The notes: generated by a model not told the origin, from the letters alone. 64,000 nucleotides of DNA from Arthrobacter tumbae (GCF_016907495.1 NZ_JAFBCC010000001.1:1922001-1986000); one strand, 5' to 3'; counted from the first letter of the stretch, positions 47,481-56,627 are shown. Made by a program: numbers and translations.

Positions 47481-48182
47481 TCAGGAAGCGGTGTTCCGGG
47501 TATAGCCACTGAGGTCTTCCTGCCACTGGTTGACCCGGAGCTCGCCGCCGTCCGGATTGGGCAGTCGCAGGGATCGCCCGTGGTTTTCGTCGGCCAGGGT
47601 CGACGGGACGAACGACTGCTGCAGCCGCTCCTGCAGGGTCTTCACGTCGCCGGAGAACTCGAAGGCGAGCTCCGTGCTGACCTTGTCGGCTCCATGGACC
47701 GCGATCAGGCCGCCGTTCTTCGCCGTGAAGTCGACCCATGACCCCGCATCGGAGCTGAGCCGCTTGCGGGCGCCGATGTCAGTGAACACCTTCGAGGCGG
47801 CTGTTAAGTCAGGTGTGTACCAGATGGGCAGGACCGCTAGCCCTTTCTCCGCCGGCGCTGTATCGCGGAGCGCCGCCTCATAAGCGAGGAACGTCCGCCC
47901 GTCCGCTGCGGTGACCTGCGCAGCCGGCCCATCTGCAGTGTCAATGACGACGGCGGCTGTCCCCGCTTCAGCGGTACGGCGGGCGAACTCCGAGATGGAC
48001 CCGACCTCGAAGCTGAATTCGAAGGTCGGCTCGTCAGCGACATGTAGTGCGACCCGCCCACTGTCCGCGGCGAAAACCCGCCAACCGGGAGCGTCTTCGA
48101 TGAGAGCGAGGCCGAGAGTGGTGAACAGGTCCGAGAAAGCGTCGACGTTCGGGGTGAAAACGATGGGTCGTACCCTGAGCAT
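47481..48182 (-). CDS. VOC superfamily protein (two glyoxalase-like halves)
   Basis: 233 residues composed of two glyoxalase/bleomycin-resistance-like modules, the first opening VRPIVFTPNVDAFSDLFTTLGLAL and the second VLPIWYTPDLTAASKVFTDIGA. No clear metal ligands, so an enzymatic role is uncertain. RBS GGAG precedes ATG at 48182. Divergent from the YdeI gene. Confidence 0.8.
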   Translation of the reverse strand: MLRVRPIVFTPNVDAFSDLFTTLGLALIEDAPGWRVFAADSGRVALHVADEPTFEFSFEVGSISEFARRTAEAGTAAVVIDTADGPAAQVTAADGRTFLAYEAALRDTAPAEKGLAVLPIWYTPDLTAASKVFTDIGARKRLSSDAGSWVDFTAKNGGLIAVHGADKVSTELAFEFSGDVKTLQERLQQSFVPSTLADENHGRSLRLPNPDGGELRVNQWQEDLSGYTRNTAS

Positions 48183-48249
48183 TACTTCTCCTCATCCTGA
48201 ATGTGCAGCTTGCAATCTAGCTCAACACACCGTCCAGTAGCCTGAACCC

Positions 48250-48840
48250 ATGGCCGCTGACCTGCCCGAACTGCTCCTGCCTGACGCCCCGCGCTGGCGG
48301 GTGTGGCTGGAGGAGAACCATGCGTCGTCGTCGGGAGTGTGGCTGGTCCTCCACAAGAAGGGCGGAGCGGTGACCACTCTGACCTGGGCTACTGCTCTCG
48401 ATGAGGCTTTGTGTTTCGGCTGGATTGACGGCCAGGCCAGAAAGCGCGACGACGAGAGCAGCTTCCAGCGCTTCACACCGCGCGGGCCGCAGAGCATCTG
48501 GTCGCTGCGCAATGTAGGGCACATTGAACGGCTGGAAGCGGAAGGCAAGATGCGGGATGCTGGTCGCGCCGCCGTCGAACGTGCCAAGGCGAACGGGCGG
48601 TGGGAGCGCGCATACGCGGGGCCGGCCACCGCCGTCGTGCCGGATGATCTCGCAGCCGCGATAGCGGCGAATCCGGACGCGCAGGCGATGTTTGACGTGC
48701 TCACTTCGCAGAACCGGTACGCGCTCATCTTCCGGCTCGGTCAGCTGAAGACAGAGGCCGGGCGGAAGAAAAGAATCGAGGCCTTCGTCGACATGCTCGC
48801 ACGGCACGAGGCGCCCTATCCGCAGAAGCGGAAGCCCTGA
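48250..48840 (+). CDS. YdeI/OmpD-associated family protein
   Basis: 196 residues; the sequence LPEPGLWLEE... here APRWRVWLEENHASSSGVWLVLHKKG and ALDEALCFGWIDGQARKRD define the YdeI family (bacteriocin-protection type annotation). C-terminal OmdA-like helix AETEAGRKKRIEAFVDMLARHEAPYP. TAGCCT sits six bases before the ATG (leaderless). Function unknown. Confidence 0.87.
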   Translation: MAADLPELLLPDAPRWRVWLEENHASSSGVWLVLHKKGGAVTTLTWATALDEALCFGWIDGQARKRDDESSFQRFTPRGPQSIWSLRNVGHIERLEAEGKMRDAGRAAVERAKANGRWERAYAGPATAVVPDDLAAAIAANPDAQAMFDVLTSQNRYALIFRLGQLKTEAGRKKRIEAFVDMLARHEAPYPQKRKP

Positions 48841-48850
48841 GGGCCGCGCT

Positions 48851-49084
48851 TCAGCCGCGGTCGGTGTAGCGGCCTTCGGTCTGCCTCGGCGCGCGGTGGC
48901 CAAGGGAGACGTATCGGCCGCGGATTGCATCGGCAGGAACCATTCCGGAGTGTTGGGTAGTGACGTAGCTGCCGGTGGTTGCAGGGCGTGATTGCGTTGT
49001 CACGTAGGCGCCGCCGGGAAGTGCAGGGCGCTTTGCAGCGCGGATCTCGGTTGTTTCGAGGGGGCGGCTCGCGAGAAGTGTCAT
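48851..49084 (-). CDS. small protein with GxYV repeats
   Basis: A 77-residue basic protein with four spaced copies of a short motif: GGAYVTTQ, GSYVTTQ, GRYVSLG and GRYTDRG, separated by Arg/Pro/Thr-rich spacers. Strong RBS AGGAGA with proper spacing before ATG supports translation. No membrane segment. It is 116 bp downstream of the Fur-family gene on the same strand, so may belong to its regulon. No family I can name. Confidence 0.7.
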   Translation of the reverse strand: MTLLASRPLETTEIRAAKRPALPGGAYVTTQSRPATTGSYVTTQHSGMVPADAIRGRYVSLGHRAPRQTEGRYTDRG

Positions 49085-49200
49085 GGGTATCTCCTGATCG
49101 ATGGTTATCGGTGGTCGGGTAACGGTGCGGACGGCGCGCGAGCATGGCGCAGCACTACGTCCGTTGTGGCGACGCTGCCGGGGCTAGGAAGGATGAAAGT

Positions 49201-49641
49201 TCAGACGGCGTTCCGGCACTGCGGGCAGATGCCGTTGAACGTCACTTCGGCTGACAGAACGGCGAAGCCGGCGCTGTCAGACGGGCTCAGGCAGGGAGCG
49301 GCACCAACGACGCAGTCGACGTCGGTCACCTTCCCGCACCGGATGCACAGCAGGTGATGATGGTTGTCACCCACCCTGCATTCGAAGAGCGCAGCGGTGC
49401 CCGGTGGGTCGAAACGCCGGACCAGCCCTGCCTCCGTGAAGGCCGCAAGCACTCCGTAAACCGCTTGGGCGGACGTGCCGGGCAAGGCCGGCCGGACGTT
49501 CAGGAAAAGGTGCTCGGCGCTGGAATGCGGCGCCTGCTGCAGCGCCTCCAGGACGGCAAGCCGCGGAGCAGTGACCTTCAGACCGGCTGCGCGGATGATG
49601 CGCACCAGGTCTTCGTTCCGCTCGACGGTTGCTTTTGCCAT
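49201..49641 (-). CDS. Fur family transcriptional regulator
   Basis: 146-residue Fur/PerR/Zur-type repressor: winged helix (TAPRLAVLEALQQAPHSSAEHLFLNVRPALPGTSAQAVYGVLAAFTEAGLVRRF) and dimerisation domain with HHHLLCIRCGKVTDVDC and a C-terminal CPQC, so at least one structural zinc site (CxxC pairs) is present. Whether it senses Fe, Zn or peroxide is not decidable. TAGCGT is seven bases before the start. A TTTTAGCTATTCAAAATAA segment in the upstream gap could be its operator. Confidence 0.9.
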   Translation of the reverse strand: MAKATVERNEDLVRIIRAAGLKVTAPRLAVLEALQQAPHSSAEHLFLNVRPALPGTSAQAVYGVLAAFTEAGLVRRFDPPGTAALFECRVGDNHHHLLCIRCGKVTDVDCVVGAAPCLSPSDSAGFAVLSAEVTFNGICPQCRNAV

Positions 49642-49724
49642 GCCGTGAACGCTACGCGTTGTTTTTAGCTATTCAAAATAAGATCGGCCCATTGTGGGCG
49701 GACTAACACCGCGTGGTTGGCCAG

Positions 49725-50516
49725 TTAACTGCGGGTCGCGGGATGTGACCGCCGCCTGACCCTGACCGCAACGGTCGTGAGGATGACGGCGACCGCCGCG
49801 AGTCCTGCGGCAACCGCCGTCGTCGTCGATTCCGGCGCGCTGAGGGTGCGCCCCACCACAATCCAGGCCAAACCCCAACTAATGGCAGCGGCGATCGCAA
49901 AGCGTCCGCTGCCGCGAAATGCGAGGAGCGCACCGATTCCGGCGACGACGGCGAGAACGATTGCGGCCCACACTGCCGGTGGGATGCCGAAGCCACCGAA
50001 GTCCGCTGCGACGAGGGCGGCGGTGATGTTCGCGCAGACCGCCACACAGACCCAGCCCAGGTAGAGTCCAAGCGTTCCGTCCGTGACGATCCCGTCGATT
50101 GTGGAGGTGGGCTTCGTGGAGGTGAAGATGGCGAAGAGGACAGCAAGTACGGCGAGCAAGACGAGAATGACCAGTACGCTGCCGCCAAGTAAGCCGGCCT
50201 GGATCGACAGGATCCATGCTGCGTTGAGCAACATTGATGCGGCTACCCACCAGCCGAGGCGGCGCTGGCGGCGCGTGGTGCGCTGCGAGGGGAGCCACTG
50301 GTAGACGGTGTATGCGCCCAGGCCTGCGTAGATGACGCTCCAGATGCTGAACGCCGCGCCCGCAGGTGCCAGGAGTGTGGCATCCGAACTGAGCGCTCCA
50401 CCGGCGGCCTCGTTGATCTGGGTGCCGCCGAGTGCGCCGGAGCCGATAGCGGTGCCGATGATGCAGAGAACAAACGCAACCGTCACGCCGGTTTGCCGGA
50501 CCCGATCCGAAGTCAT
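49725..50516 (-). CDS. TspO/MBR family protein
   Basis: 263 residues with seven hydrophobic helices, longer than classical TspO (5 helices). Family features: PAGAAFSIWSVIYAGLGAYTVYQW and SMLLNAAWILSI. TspO proteins bind porphyrins and are stress-related; this longer member may differ in function. Located after the Fur gene on the same strand with an 83-bp gap. Confidence 0.8.
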   Translation of the reverse strand: MTSDRVRQTGVTVAFVLCIIGTAIGSGALGGTQINEAAGGALSSDATLLAPAGAAFSIWSVIYAGLGAYTVYQWLPSQRTTRRQRRLGWWVAASMLLNAAWILSIQAGLLGGSVLVILVLLAVLAVLFAIFTSTKPTSTIDGIVTDGTLGLYLGWVCVAVCANITAALVAADFGGFGIPPAVWAAIVLAVVAGIGALLAFRGSGRFAIAAAISWGLAWIVVGRTLSAPESTTTAVAAGLAAVAVILTTVAVRVRRRSHPATRS

Positions 50517-50654
50517 CGCTTCTTCCTTCCTCTCGTTATCTCCACCATAGACACATCAGCTGACCTAGTGAAAGTCGTGCCAGCCAGGCGCAGGGTTCAC
50601 CTGCGGGCGGGTTCGTGGAAGAGTGCTGTCAACGTGCATATGGGGGTTCCAAAA

Positions 50655-51107
50655 GTGAAAGAACGACGACGTCTCGCTGGCTCTGCAGCGTCGGCTCTCC
50701 TTGCCGCTGTCCTTTTGACAGCGTGCTCAGGCCAAAACCCAACCGACGACGACGGTCTGGCGACCTTCAGTTCCATGGATGACGCTTATGCGGCGGTCGA
50801 CGAAGTGCTGCAGTGCGAAACCGACCCGACTGGCGAGCCCATTGTGCCTGCGGATGAAGGCCGGCTGACCTCGGAGCAGAGACTGTGCGCCGAGAATGTG
50901 CAGGTAGACCTGTACGCGGATGCCGCTGCGCTCCAGACAGCGTATGAGATCTGGAGTAACTCACATCAGGGCACGGTCCATGTGGTTCGGGGCGCCAACT
51001 GGATGGTTGTCGACGTGACGGATGTGGCAACGGGTGAGCCATCAACTTGGGACATCGAGAGCGTTGCCGATGAACTGAATGGGGAGTATTCCGCCATCGG
51101 CTCGTAA
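50655..51107 (+). CDS. hypothetical lipoprotein
   Basis: About 150 residues. Basic start VKERRRLAGS, hydrophobic core and lipobox LLTAC followed by SGQNPTDDDG: predicted lipoprotein. The remainder (YAAVDEVLQCETD..., VVDVTDVATGEPSTW) has two further cysteines and no family I recognise. GTG at 50655 has GGGGG 8 nt upstream; ATG at 50640 is an alternative. Confidence 0.65.
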   Translation: MKERRRLAGSAASALLAAVLLTACSGQNPTDDDGLATFSSMDDAYAAVDEVLQCETDPTGEPIVPADEGRLTSEQRLCAENVQVDLYADAAALQTAYEIWSNSHQGTVHVVRGANWMVVDVTDVATGEPSTWDIESVADELNGEYSAIGS

Positions 51108-51212
51108 CGGAACTATCAGCTTCAGCGGACGGTTAAGTCTTCATACTCTGTTCGCTTTCGCTGAAGTTCGGCGACCCACCGGAAGGCACACGCCATCGTA
51201 CGCAGGATCACC

Positions 51213-51929
51213 GTGACCAGCGCTGTGCTGCTCGCGCTGCTCGCCTCGGTGATGTTCCTCGGTCCCCGATTGGTCAACGGCTTGCAGGTGGACGGCGGTT
51301 CACTGCTGGGACTTGCTGACTGCACGGTGGAAACCTCGGAAGGGGACGTCGGGCTCAGCCGTGACGAGGCTCAGCTGGCCACGACGGCCGTGGCGCTCCT
51401 GGCCCGCGGCATGGAAGCTCCGGACACATCCGGAATTGACGAGGCGGTATTGGAGCGGCTGACCGAGGGTCCGCCTGAGGACGCCGGTCCCAGCCTGAGC
51501 TGCCGCGGATCAGCGGCCAGCGACCTGCCCGAAGAGCAGTTGACTGCCACCGGACTGACGCTGCGCGCGGAGCAGTTGCGCGTGGCGATGAGGGAGGTGT
51601 TCGGTGACCAGAGCCTGGGAGGGTTCGCACCGGGAGGCGTCGGTCAGGGACACGGAGCTGACTCGACGCACTATGACGGACGCGCCATTGATATCTTCTT
51701 CCGTCCGGTGACCGAGGAGAACCGGCGCGAAGGCTGGGTCCTGGCTCATTGGCTCGTCGCTCATGCAGACGATTTCGACATTCAGTACGTAATCTTCGAC
51801 GACCGGTTCTGGAGCGCGCATCTCGCTCGAGGTGGATGGCACGACTACGACGCACCGGATCCCAGCAACGAGATCCTGCGTCACCTCGACCACGTGCATG
51901 TGGACGTGCTGGGTGGAGGGACGGACTGA
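51213..51929 (+). CDS. M15-like secreted peptidase-domain protein
   Basis: 238 residues with an N-terminal hydrophobic segment (VTSAVLLALLASVMFLGPRL) acting as signal or anchor. The C-terminal half has GHGADSTHYDGRAIDI and HLDHVHVDV, the pattern SxHxxGxAxD ... HxH of zinc D-Ala-D-Ala/M15-type peptidases, suggesting a cell-wall role. The middle is Glu/Asp rich with two Cys (C at ADCTVE and LSCRG). Function inferred. Confidence 0.72.
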   Translation: MTSAVLLALLASVMFLGPRLVNGLQVDGGSLLGLADCTVETSEGDVGLSRDEAQLATTAVALLARGMEAPDTSGIDEAVLERLTEGPPEDAGPSLSCRGSAASDLPEEQLTATGLTLRAEQLRVAMREVFGDQSLGGFAPGGVGQGHGADSTHYDGRAIDIFFRPVTEENRREGWVLAHWLVAHADDFDIQYVIFDDRFWSAHLARGGWHDYDAPDPSNEILRHLDHVHVDVLGGGTD

Positions 51930-52032
51930 ACCTGCGGGTCTGCTTCACAGGGAGGGGGCGTGCCGTAACGATGCCGCCGCCGAACGCTCTGAGGCCTTCC
52001 GACGACTTGAATCGGCATTGTAGTGTGATTGC

Positions 52033-52908
52033 GTGATCCTCCCCAATACCTCTCAGACCGCCGTGGCAGTCGCCGATCACTACGACGAGCTCGATCCGGT
52101 TTACCGGCACGTATGGGGCGATCATGTTCATCATGGGCTCTGGGCGACGGGCCGTGAGACACCCGCCGAGGCCGTCGTCGCGCTGGCCGAGACGGTCGGC
52201 GATCGGCTGCAGCTAACGCCCGGCGACGAGTGCGTCGACATCGGCTGCGGCTATGGTTCCACCGCGAGGCAGCTCGCGGACACACAGAGAGTCCGTGTCA
52301 CCGGGTTCACCCTTTCCGCTGAGCAGGCCAACTACGCTGCCGAGCATCCCGAACCCAACGTGGACATTCAAGTCCGCGACTGGCTCGACAACGGGCTGAG
52401 CGACGCTTCGGCCCATGCCGCATGGGCGATCGAGTCGAGCGAGCACATGGTCGACAAGCCCCGGTTCTTCGCCGAAGCGCATCGCGTGCTGTCGCCCGAC
52501 GGCCGCTTGGTCGTGTGCGCGTGGCTCGCAGAGACGGATGCGAGCGGTTGGAAGGTTCGGCACCTGCTCGAGCCGATTTGCCGCGAGGGACGCCTGCCCT
52601 CGATGGGCACTCGCGAGGAGTATGAGGCGATGGCAATGGCGGCGGGTTTCGTGGTCACTGACTATGAGGATGTCAGCGGCCGGGTTGCGCGCACCTGGAC
52701 GATTTGCGCCCGTCGACTCGTGAAGGCCTTGCTCCTCGACCGCGAGACCCGGCATCTCGCCCTTGGCGCACGAAATCGAATCTTTGTTCTGAGCATTCCA
52801 CGTCTGATCCTGGCCTACCGCACCGGCGCGATGCGCTATGGAATATTCACCCTGTCGAAAGCCGACGACGACGCAACGCCACCCCAGCCCGGTGAACCGA
52901 CTCTGTGA
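52033..52908 (+). CDS. SAM-dependent methyltransferase
   Basis: 291-residue class I methyltransferase with CVDIGCGYGSTARQL (SAM motif I), followed by the tocopherol/cyclopropane-type features (VADHYDELDPVYRHVWGDHVHHGLW). The closest general annotation is a gamma-tocopherol or sterol C-methyltransferase-like enzyme; substrate unknown. GTG start six bases after TAGTGT (52021-52026). Confidence 0.87.
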   Translation: MILPNTSQTAVAVADHYDELDPVYRHVWGDHVHHGLWATGRETPAEAVVALAETVGDRLQLTPGDECVDIGCGYGSTARQLADTQRVRVTGFTLSAEQANYAAEHPEPNVDIQVRDWLDNGLSDASAHAAWAIESSEHMVDKPRFFAEAHRVLSPDGRLVVCAWLAETDASGWKVRHLLEPICREGRLPSMGTREEYEAMAMAAGFVVTDYEDVSGRVARTWTICARRLVKALLLDRETRHLALGARNRIFVLSIPRLILAYRTGAMRYGIFTLSKADDDATPPQPGEPTL

Positions 52909-52955
52909 ACATAGACCCCTGACGACCGCCTCATGTTTGAAGTAAATTTGGGCCC

Positions 52956-53789
52956 ATGAATCCCCAGCACCTCCTGGTCGAGGCTTCGGATGGCAGTCAG
53001 CTCGCTGTGAGCCGGTGGCAAGCCCCGGGACCTGCAATCGTCTTCTTACACGCTGGTGTAGCGGATAGACGTTCCTGGACCGCGGTCGCGGATGCCCTCC
53101 AGAATGATGGTTTCGAGCTGATCGCCTACGACAGGCGGGGTTACGGTGACACCCCGGCCGCTACCGAGTCTTCATCATTCACGCACGTTGAAGATCTGCT
53201 CACTATCATCGACAACCTGGGCCTCGAGCGAGTCCTCCTCGTTGGCAACTCGATGGGTGGGGCAGTCGCGCTCGATACTGCGCTGATGCACCCTGATCGA
53301 GTGAAGGGACTGGTACTCATCGGTGCTGCGGTGTCTGGCATGACCGACGAGGACACTCCGTTTGACTGGGAGCCGGATGACGCGTCCGGACCGCTCATGG
53401 CGCGCGCAGATGACCTAAAGGCGACAGATGAGAACAGGATTCGTGCGCTTGCTCATCTGTGGCTGGATGGGCCAAGGGCCGCGGAAGGCCGAGTCGCGGG
53501 TGAAGCCCGTGACCTCTTCAATGCTATGAACCGGAAGATTCTCGCGGTCGCTGCGCCAGACTCAGCCGGCAGCAGCGGTACTGATGCCTGGACCCGACTC
53601 GGTGAGGTGGGCGTGCCGGTGCTGTGCACCTGGGGTGATCTCGATCTGCCCTGTGATGTGCCGTTCTACGAGGAGACAGCACGCCGGATCGGGCAAGGGG
53701 CCGTACAGGTCTTACCCGACGTGGCACACCTGCCCGGCCTCGAGAAGCCCGCCCTCATCGCAGAGTTGGTGCGAGAAAGGGCGCGCTGA
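52956..53789 (+). CDS. alpha/beta hydrolase
   Basis: 277 residues. Nucleophile Ser99 in GNSMGG; general motif HAGVADRRSWTAVADAL and YDRRGYGDTPA; C-terminal His probably in VAHLPGLEKP. Soluble, substrate unknown. TAAATT lies seven bases before the ATG (52943-52948). Follows the methyltransferase with a 47-bp gap; may not be in one operon given its own promoter. Confidence 0.88.
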   Translation: MNPQHLLVEASDGSQLAVSRWQAPGPAIVFLHAGVADRRSWTAVADALQNDGFELIAYDRRGYGDTPAATESSSFTHVEDLLTIIDNLGLERVLLVGNSMGGAVALDTALMHPDRVKGLVLIGAAVSGMTDEDTPFDWEPDDASGPLMARADDLKATDENRIRALAHLWLDGPRAAEGRVAGEARDLFNAMNRKILAVAAPDSAGSSGTDAWTRLGEVGVPVLCTWGDLDLPCDVPFYEETARRIGQGAVQVLPDVAHLPGLEKPALIAELVRERAR

Positions 53790-53817
53790 TGGATGCCGTC
53801 TCGGGAAGACCGATGCC

Positions 53818-54381
53818 ATGCGCAACCTGACCTTCGCCATGAACCTGAGCTTGGACGGCTATATCGCCGCGCCGGGCGACGAACTCGGCTGGAGCGTTTC
53901 GAGCAACGAACTGTTCCAATGGTGGTCCGACCGCGTGGGCTCGACGGATTTGGCGCTATACGGGCGCAAACTGTGGGAGACGATGAGCTCACACTGGCCG
54001 ACGGCGGACCAGCAGCCAGACGCAACACCGGCGCAGATTGAGTACGCGGGCCGCTGGCGGGACATGCGGAAAGTGGTGTTCTCCTCGACAATCAGCACGG
54101 TTGACTGGAACACCCGCTTGGTTACCGGCGACGCGGTTGGCGAGATCACCAGACTCAAAGCCGACGACGGCGGACCCATGGACATCGGCGGTGCCACCCT
54201 GGCCGCAGCGGCTATGCGGGCAGGGCTGATCGACGAGTACGTACTTGTCACCCATCCGGTGTTGGTGGGCGGCGGCACGCCGGTCTTCACTGCGCTGGAC
54301 AACTGGGTGAACCTGAGCCTTGCAGAGGCCCGGTCGTTTCCCGGCGGTGTGATCCTGACCAGGTACGAGACCAGGCGCTGA
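53818..54381 (+). CDS. dihydrofolate reductase family protein (RibD C-terminal type)
   Basis: 187 residues: MRNLTFAMNLSLDGYIAAPGDELGWSV opening and DIGGATLAAAAMRAGLIDEYVLVTHPVLVGGG define this NADPH-dependent DHFR-like group, widely annotated dihydrofolate reductase family protein but of unclear substrate. ATG at 53818. Only 28 bp after the hydrolase. Confidence 0.87.
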   Translation: MRNLTFAMNLSLDGYIAAPGDELGWSVSSNELFQWWSDRVGSTDLALYGRKLWETMSSHWPTADQQPDATPAQIEYAGRWRDMRKVVFSSTISTVDWNTRLVTGDAVGEITRLKADDGGPMDIGGATLAAAAMRAGLIDEYVLVTHPVLVGGGTPVFTALDNWVNLSLAEARSFPGGVILTRYETRR

Positions 54382-54425
54382 GTGCCGGCGCCGGGTCATG
54401 AAATTCCTGAGCATAAAGTAGGCGG

Positions 54426-54722
54426 ATGGCTGCAAACGCGAAAAAGTCTGAGGTCATCGATGGTTACACCGTCAAGTACCACGCGAACGGTACTACCCGG
54501 TGGTCGAAGGGATGCATCGAGAATGGGAATCCGGTCGGCTACTGGGAGTGGTACCGAATAGATGGCACCGTAAAGCGGTCTGGATATTTTGACGCGGGCG
54601 AGCCGGTGGGGCAATGGACCACATATGACAAAGACGGCAAGCCATACAAAGTGACTGATCGCGGCCATGTCAGTGCAAAGCTGCCAGACCAGGACCCTGG
54701 GCCGGATCCAAGAAGCGGGTAA
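54426..54722 (+). CDS. YwqK-like MORN-repeat antitoxin-like protein
   Basis: 98 residues with MORN-like beta repeats (KGCIENGNPVGYWEWYRIDGTVKRSGYFDAGEPVGQWTTYDKDG), the YwqK family, proposed antitoxins or adaptors. No linked toxin is visible. TAAAGT is six bases before the ATG. GC content of this stretch looks lower than average, suggesting acquisition. Confidence 0.82.
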   Translation: MAANAKKSEVIDGYTVKYHANGTTRWSKGCIENGNPVGYWEWYRIDGTVKRSGYFDAGEPVGQWTTYDKDGKPYKVTDRGHVSAKLPDQDPGPDPRSG

Positions 54723-54765
54723 GGCCTGCGAGGAAGGTACCTATCCGAAAATTCACTGGGGGAAG

Positions 54766-54991
54766 ATGAAGGATCTAAGACTGATCGGCATTATCATCTT
54801 GGCTGGTGGAGCGACCCCTTGCTGTGGCTATGTTCGCCTTAATGCTGTACTCACGGATCCTTCACCCGAATTCGGTGCCCATTCTCCCTGGACTCTTGCT
54901 CATTCTCGGTGGCGGTGTTGGAGCGACTGGCGCAATCCTGCTGACTATCGCCACGGTTGGGCTGCATCGCAACAAGAACTCCAGAAGCTAA
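54766..54991 (+). pseudogene. frameshifted small two-helix membrane protein
   Basis: The start MKDLRLIGIIILAGGAT and the later part LAVAMFALMLYSRILHPNSVPILPGLLLILGGGVGATGAILLTIATVG are in different frames; deleting one C from the CCCC at 54815-54818 joins them to a 74-residue protein with two or three transmembrane helices. GGGGGA precedes the ATG. Length without the extra base is a whole number of codons. Could be a real lesion or sequencing error. Confidence 0.5.
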
Positions 54992-55098
54992 ACGCGAAGA
55001 GTGTTCGCTGAGGGATCGTTCCTCGATGACTCCGCCCAGCCTAATGACGATGCGGCAGACGCTAGCTAAAGAACCTTGATAATCGTTAGTCTCGGCCC

Positions 55099-55512
55099 AT
55101 GACCGGATTCCCTCAAATACTGCACACGGTTCTCGACACAACTGACGTGCGAGGACTGGCGGAGTTCTACCGCCAGCTTCTCGGCCTCCAGTACCGGCCA
55201 GGGGACGAGCCCGCGGATGAGAGCACGCCAGATGATGTCGATTGGCTCGTTCTCACTGATGGACAGGGCAACCGCAAACTCGCTTTTCAGCACGTCGATC
55301 ATTTAGAGCGGACTACATGGCCCTTGCCGGATGTGCCGATGCAGATGCACCTCGATCTGACCGTTCCTGACCGGGACACACTCGAGCATCACCATTCCAG
55401 GGCGCTGTCATTAGGGGCAGAGCTCCGCTTCGATCGCACAGACGATCCGAACGAGCCGTTATACGTTTACGCCGATCCGGCCGGTCATCCGTTTTGCATC
55501 TTCTTAGCCTGA
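55099..55512 (+). CDS. VOC family protein
   Basis: 137-residue single-module glyoxalase-fold protein: HTVLDTTDVRGLAEFYRQLLGL, and near the end YVYADPAGHPFCIFLA. His/Glu metal ligands probable (H at QHVDHL, E at DPNEP). Substrate unknown. TAGTCT sits six bases before the ATG (55087-55092). Confidence 0.87.
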   Translation: MTGFPQILHTVLDTTDVRGLAEFYRQLLGLQYRPGDEPADESTPDDVDWLVLTDGQGNRKLAFQHVDHLERTTWPLPDVPMQMHLDLTVPDRDTLEHHHSRALSLGAELRFDRTDDPNEPLYVYADPAGHPFCIFLA

Positions 55513-55589
55513 AGCGCGGATGAATCGTCTGCTGGCCCGTTGAAGGATCCTTGAAGCCACGTGAGGGATGGGGTGTGATGGTCCTGAAG

Positions 55590-56621
55590 CTAACGGGTTA
55601 TTGTTGGACGCCGGCGCTCATTTGTAAGCTGCGTTCGGTTCGGCGCTCGAGTTGATTGGTTGTGGGGAGGGGTTGCTTGATCCAGCGCCATCAGGGCGGC
55701 TCCTTGCAGTCCTGCCCTTGAGGCCATGTTGGAGAGGGATATTGTTGGTGTGCGTCGCCATTGCAGACGTTGGGTGATTGCTGTGCGAAGCGGATGGAGC
55801 AGGTTGTTGCCAGCTCGGGCGAGCCCTCCACTGATGACGACTTCCTGCGGGTCGAGCACGGCGGTGAGATTGCTGATCCCGGTGGCTAGGGCCGCGATGG
55901 CGTCGGCCCATACGTGGGCGGCCACCCTGTCGGTGTTGAGCAGGGTGGGTATTTCGGAGGTGTGGTGTGCCTGTGTGCCGCCGGCGGCACGGTAGCGGCG
56001 GAGGATGGCGGACGCTGATGCGTAGGTTTCCAGGCACCCTTTCTGTCCGCAGGGGCACGGTTCACCATCTGGCACGGAAATCGTGTGACCGAATTCGCCG
56101 GCTGCTCCTTCATAGCCGCTCACGATGCGTCCTTGTGTGATGATGGCGGCGGCGACACCGGTGCCGATGGGTATGACGATCAGATCCTGCAGGTGCGGGC
56201 GGATGTTCAGTTCTGCCCGAGCTGCCGCCCGTGCGTCGTGGTCTATGACCACTGGCAGCGCGACGGCCTCCTGGAGGAGCGCGCGCAGGTTGATGTCATG
56301 CCAGCCGAGGTTCGCCGCGTAGCGGATGATTCCGCGGGAGGAGTCGACGAAGCCGGGGGTGCCGATGCCGACGGTTTGTGGCTCCAAGCCAAGGTTATTC
56401 GCCTCGCGACGCAGCAGATGCAGCAGATGCAGCAGATTCTCCAAGGGGGTGTGTCCGGATTCGAAGGTAGGCCGAGTGCGATGGAGGATTTGCTGGCTTG
56501 TGCTGGTGAATATGCCGCCTTTGATGGTTGTGCCGCCGATGTCCACCGCGAGGACGCTCCCGGTTCCTTCCTTCGGGGACTTAGCGGGTGCTTGAGGCGT
56601 CTGGTGGCGGATTGGATTCAT
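55590..56621 (-). CDS. ROK family kinase (glucokinase-like)
   Basis: 343 residues. Phosphate-binding DIGGTTIKGG, catalytic IDHDARAAARAE and the ROK zinc motif with CPCGQKGCLETYAS are all present, so it should phosphorylate a sugar, most likely glucose or a hexose freed from the transported glycan. It is 6 bp after the ROK repressor on the same strand and faces the transport genes. Slightly longer than classic glucokinase owing to an N-terminal extension of 25 residues and a C-terminal tail. Confidence 0.9.
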   Translation of the reverse strand: MNPIRHQTPQAPAKSPKEGTGSVLAVDIGGTTIKGGIFTSTSQQILHRTRPTFESGHTPLENLLHLLHLLRREANNLGLEPQTVGIGTPGFVDSSRGIIRYAANLGWHDINLRALLQEAVALPVVIDHDARAAARAELNIRPHLQDLIVIPIGTGVAAAIITQGRIVSGYEGAAGEFGHTISVPDGEPCPCGQKGCLETYASASAILRRYRAAGGTQAHHTSEIPTLLNTDRVAAHVWADAIAALATGISNLTAVLDPQEVVISGGLARAGNNLLHPLRTAITQRLQWRRTPTISLSNMASRAGLQGAALMALDQATPPHNQSTRAPNRTQLTNERRRPTITR

Positions 56622-56627
56622 TGGGGC

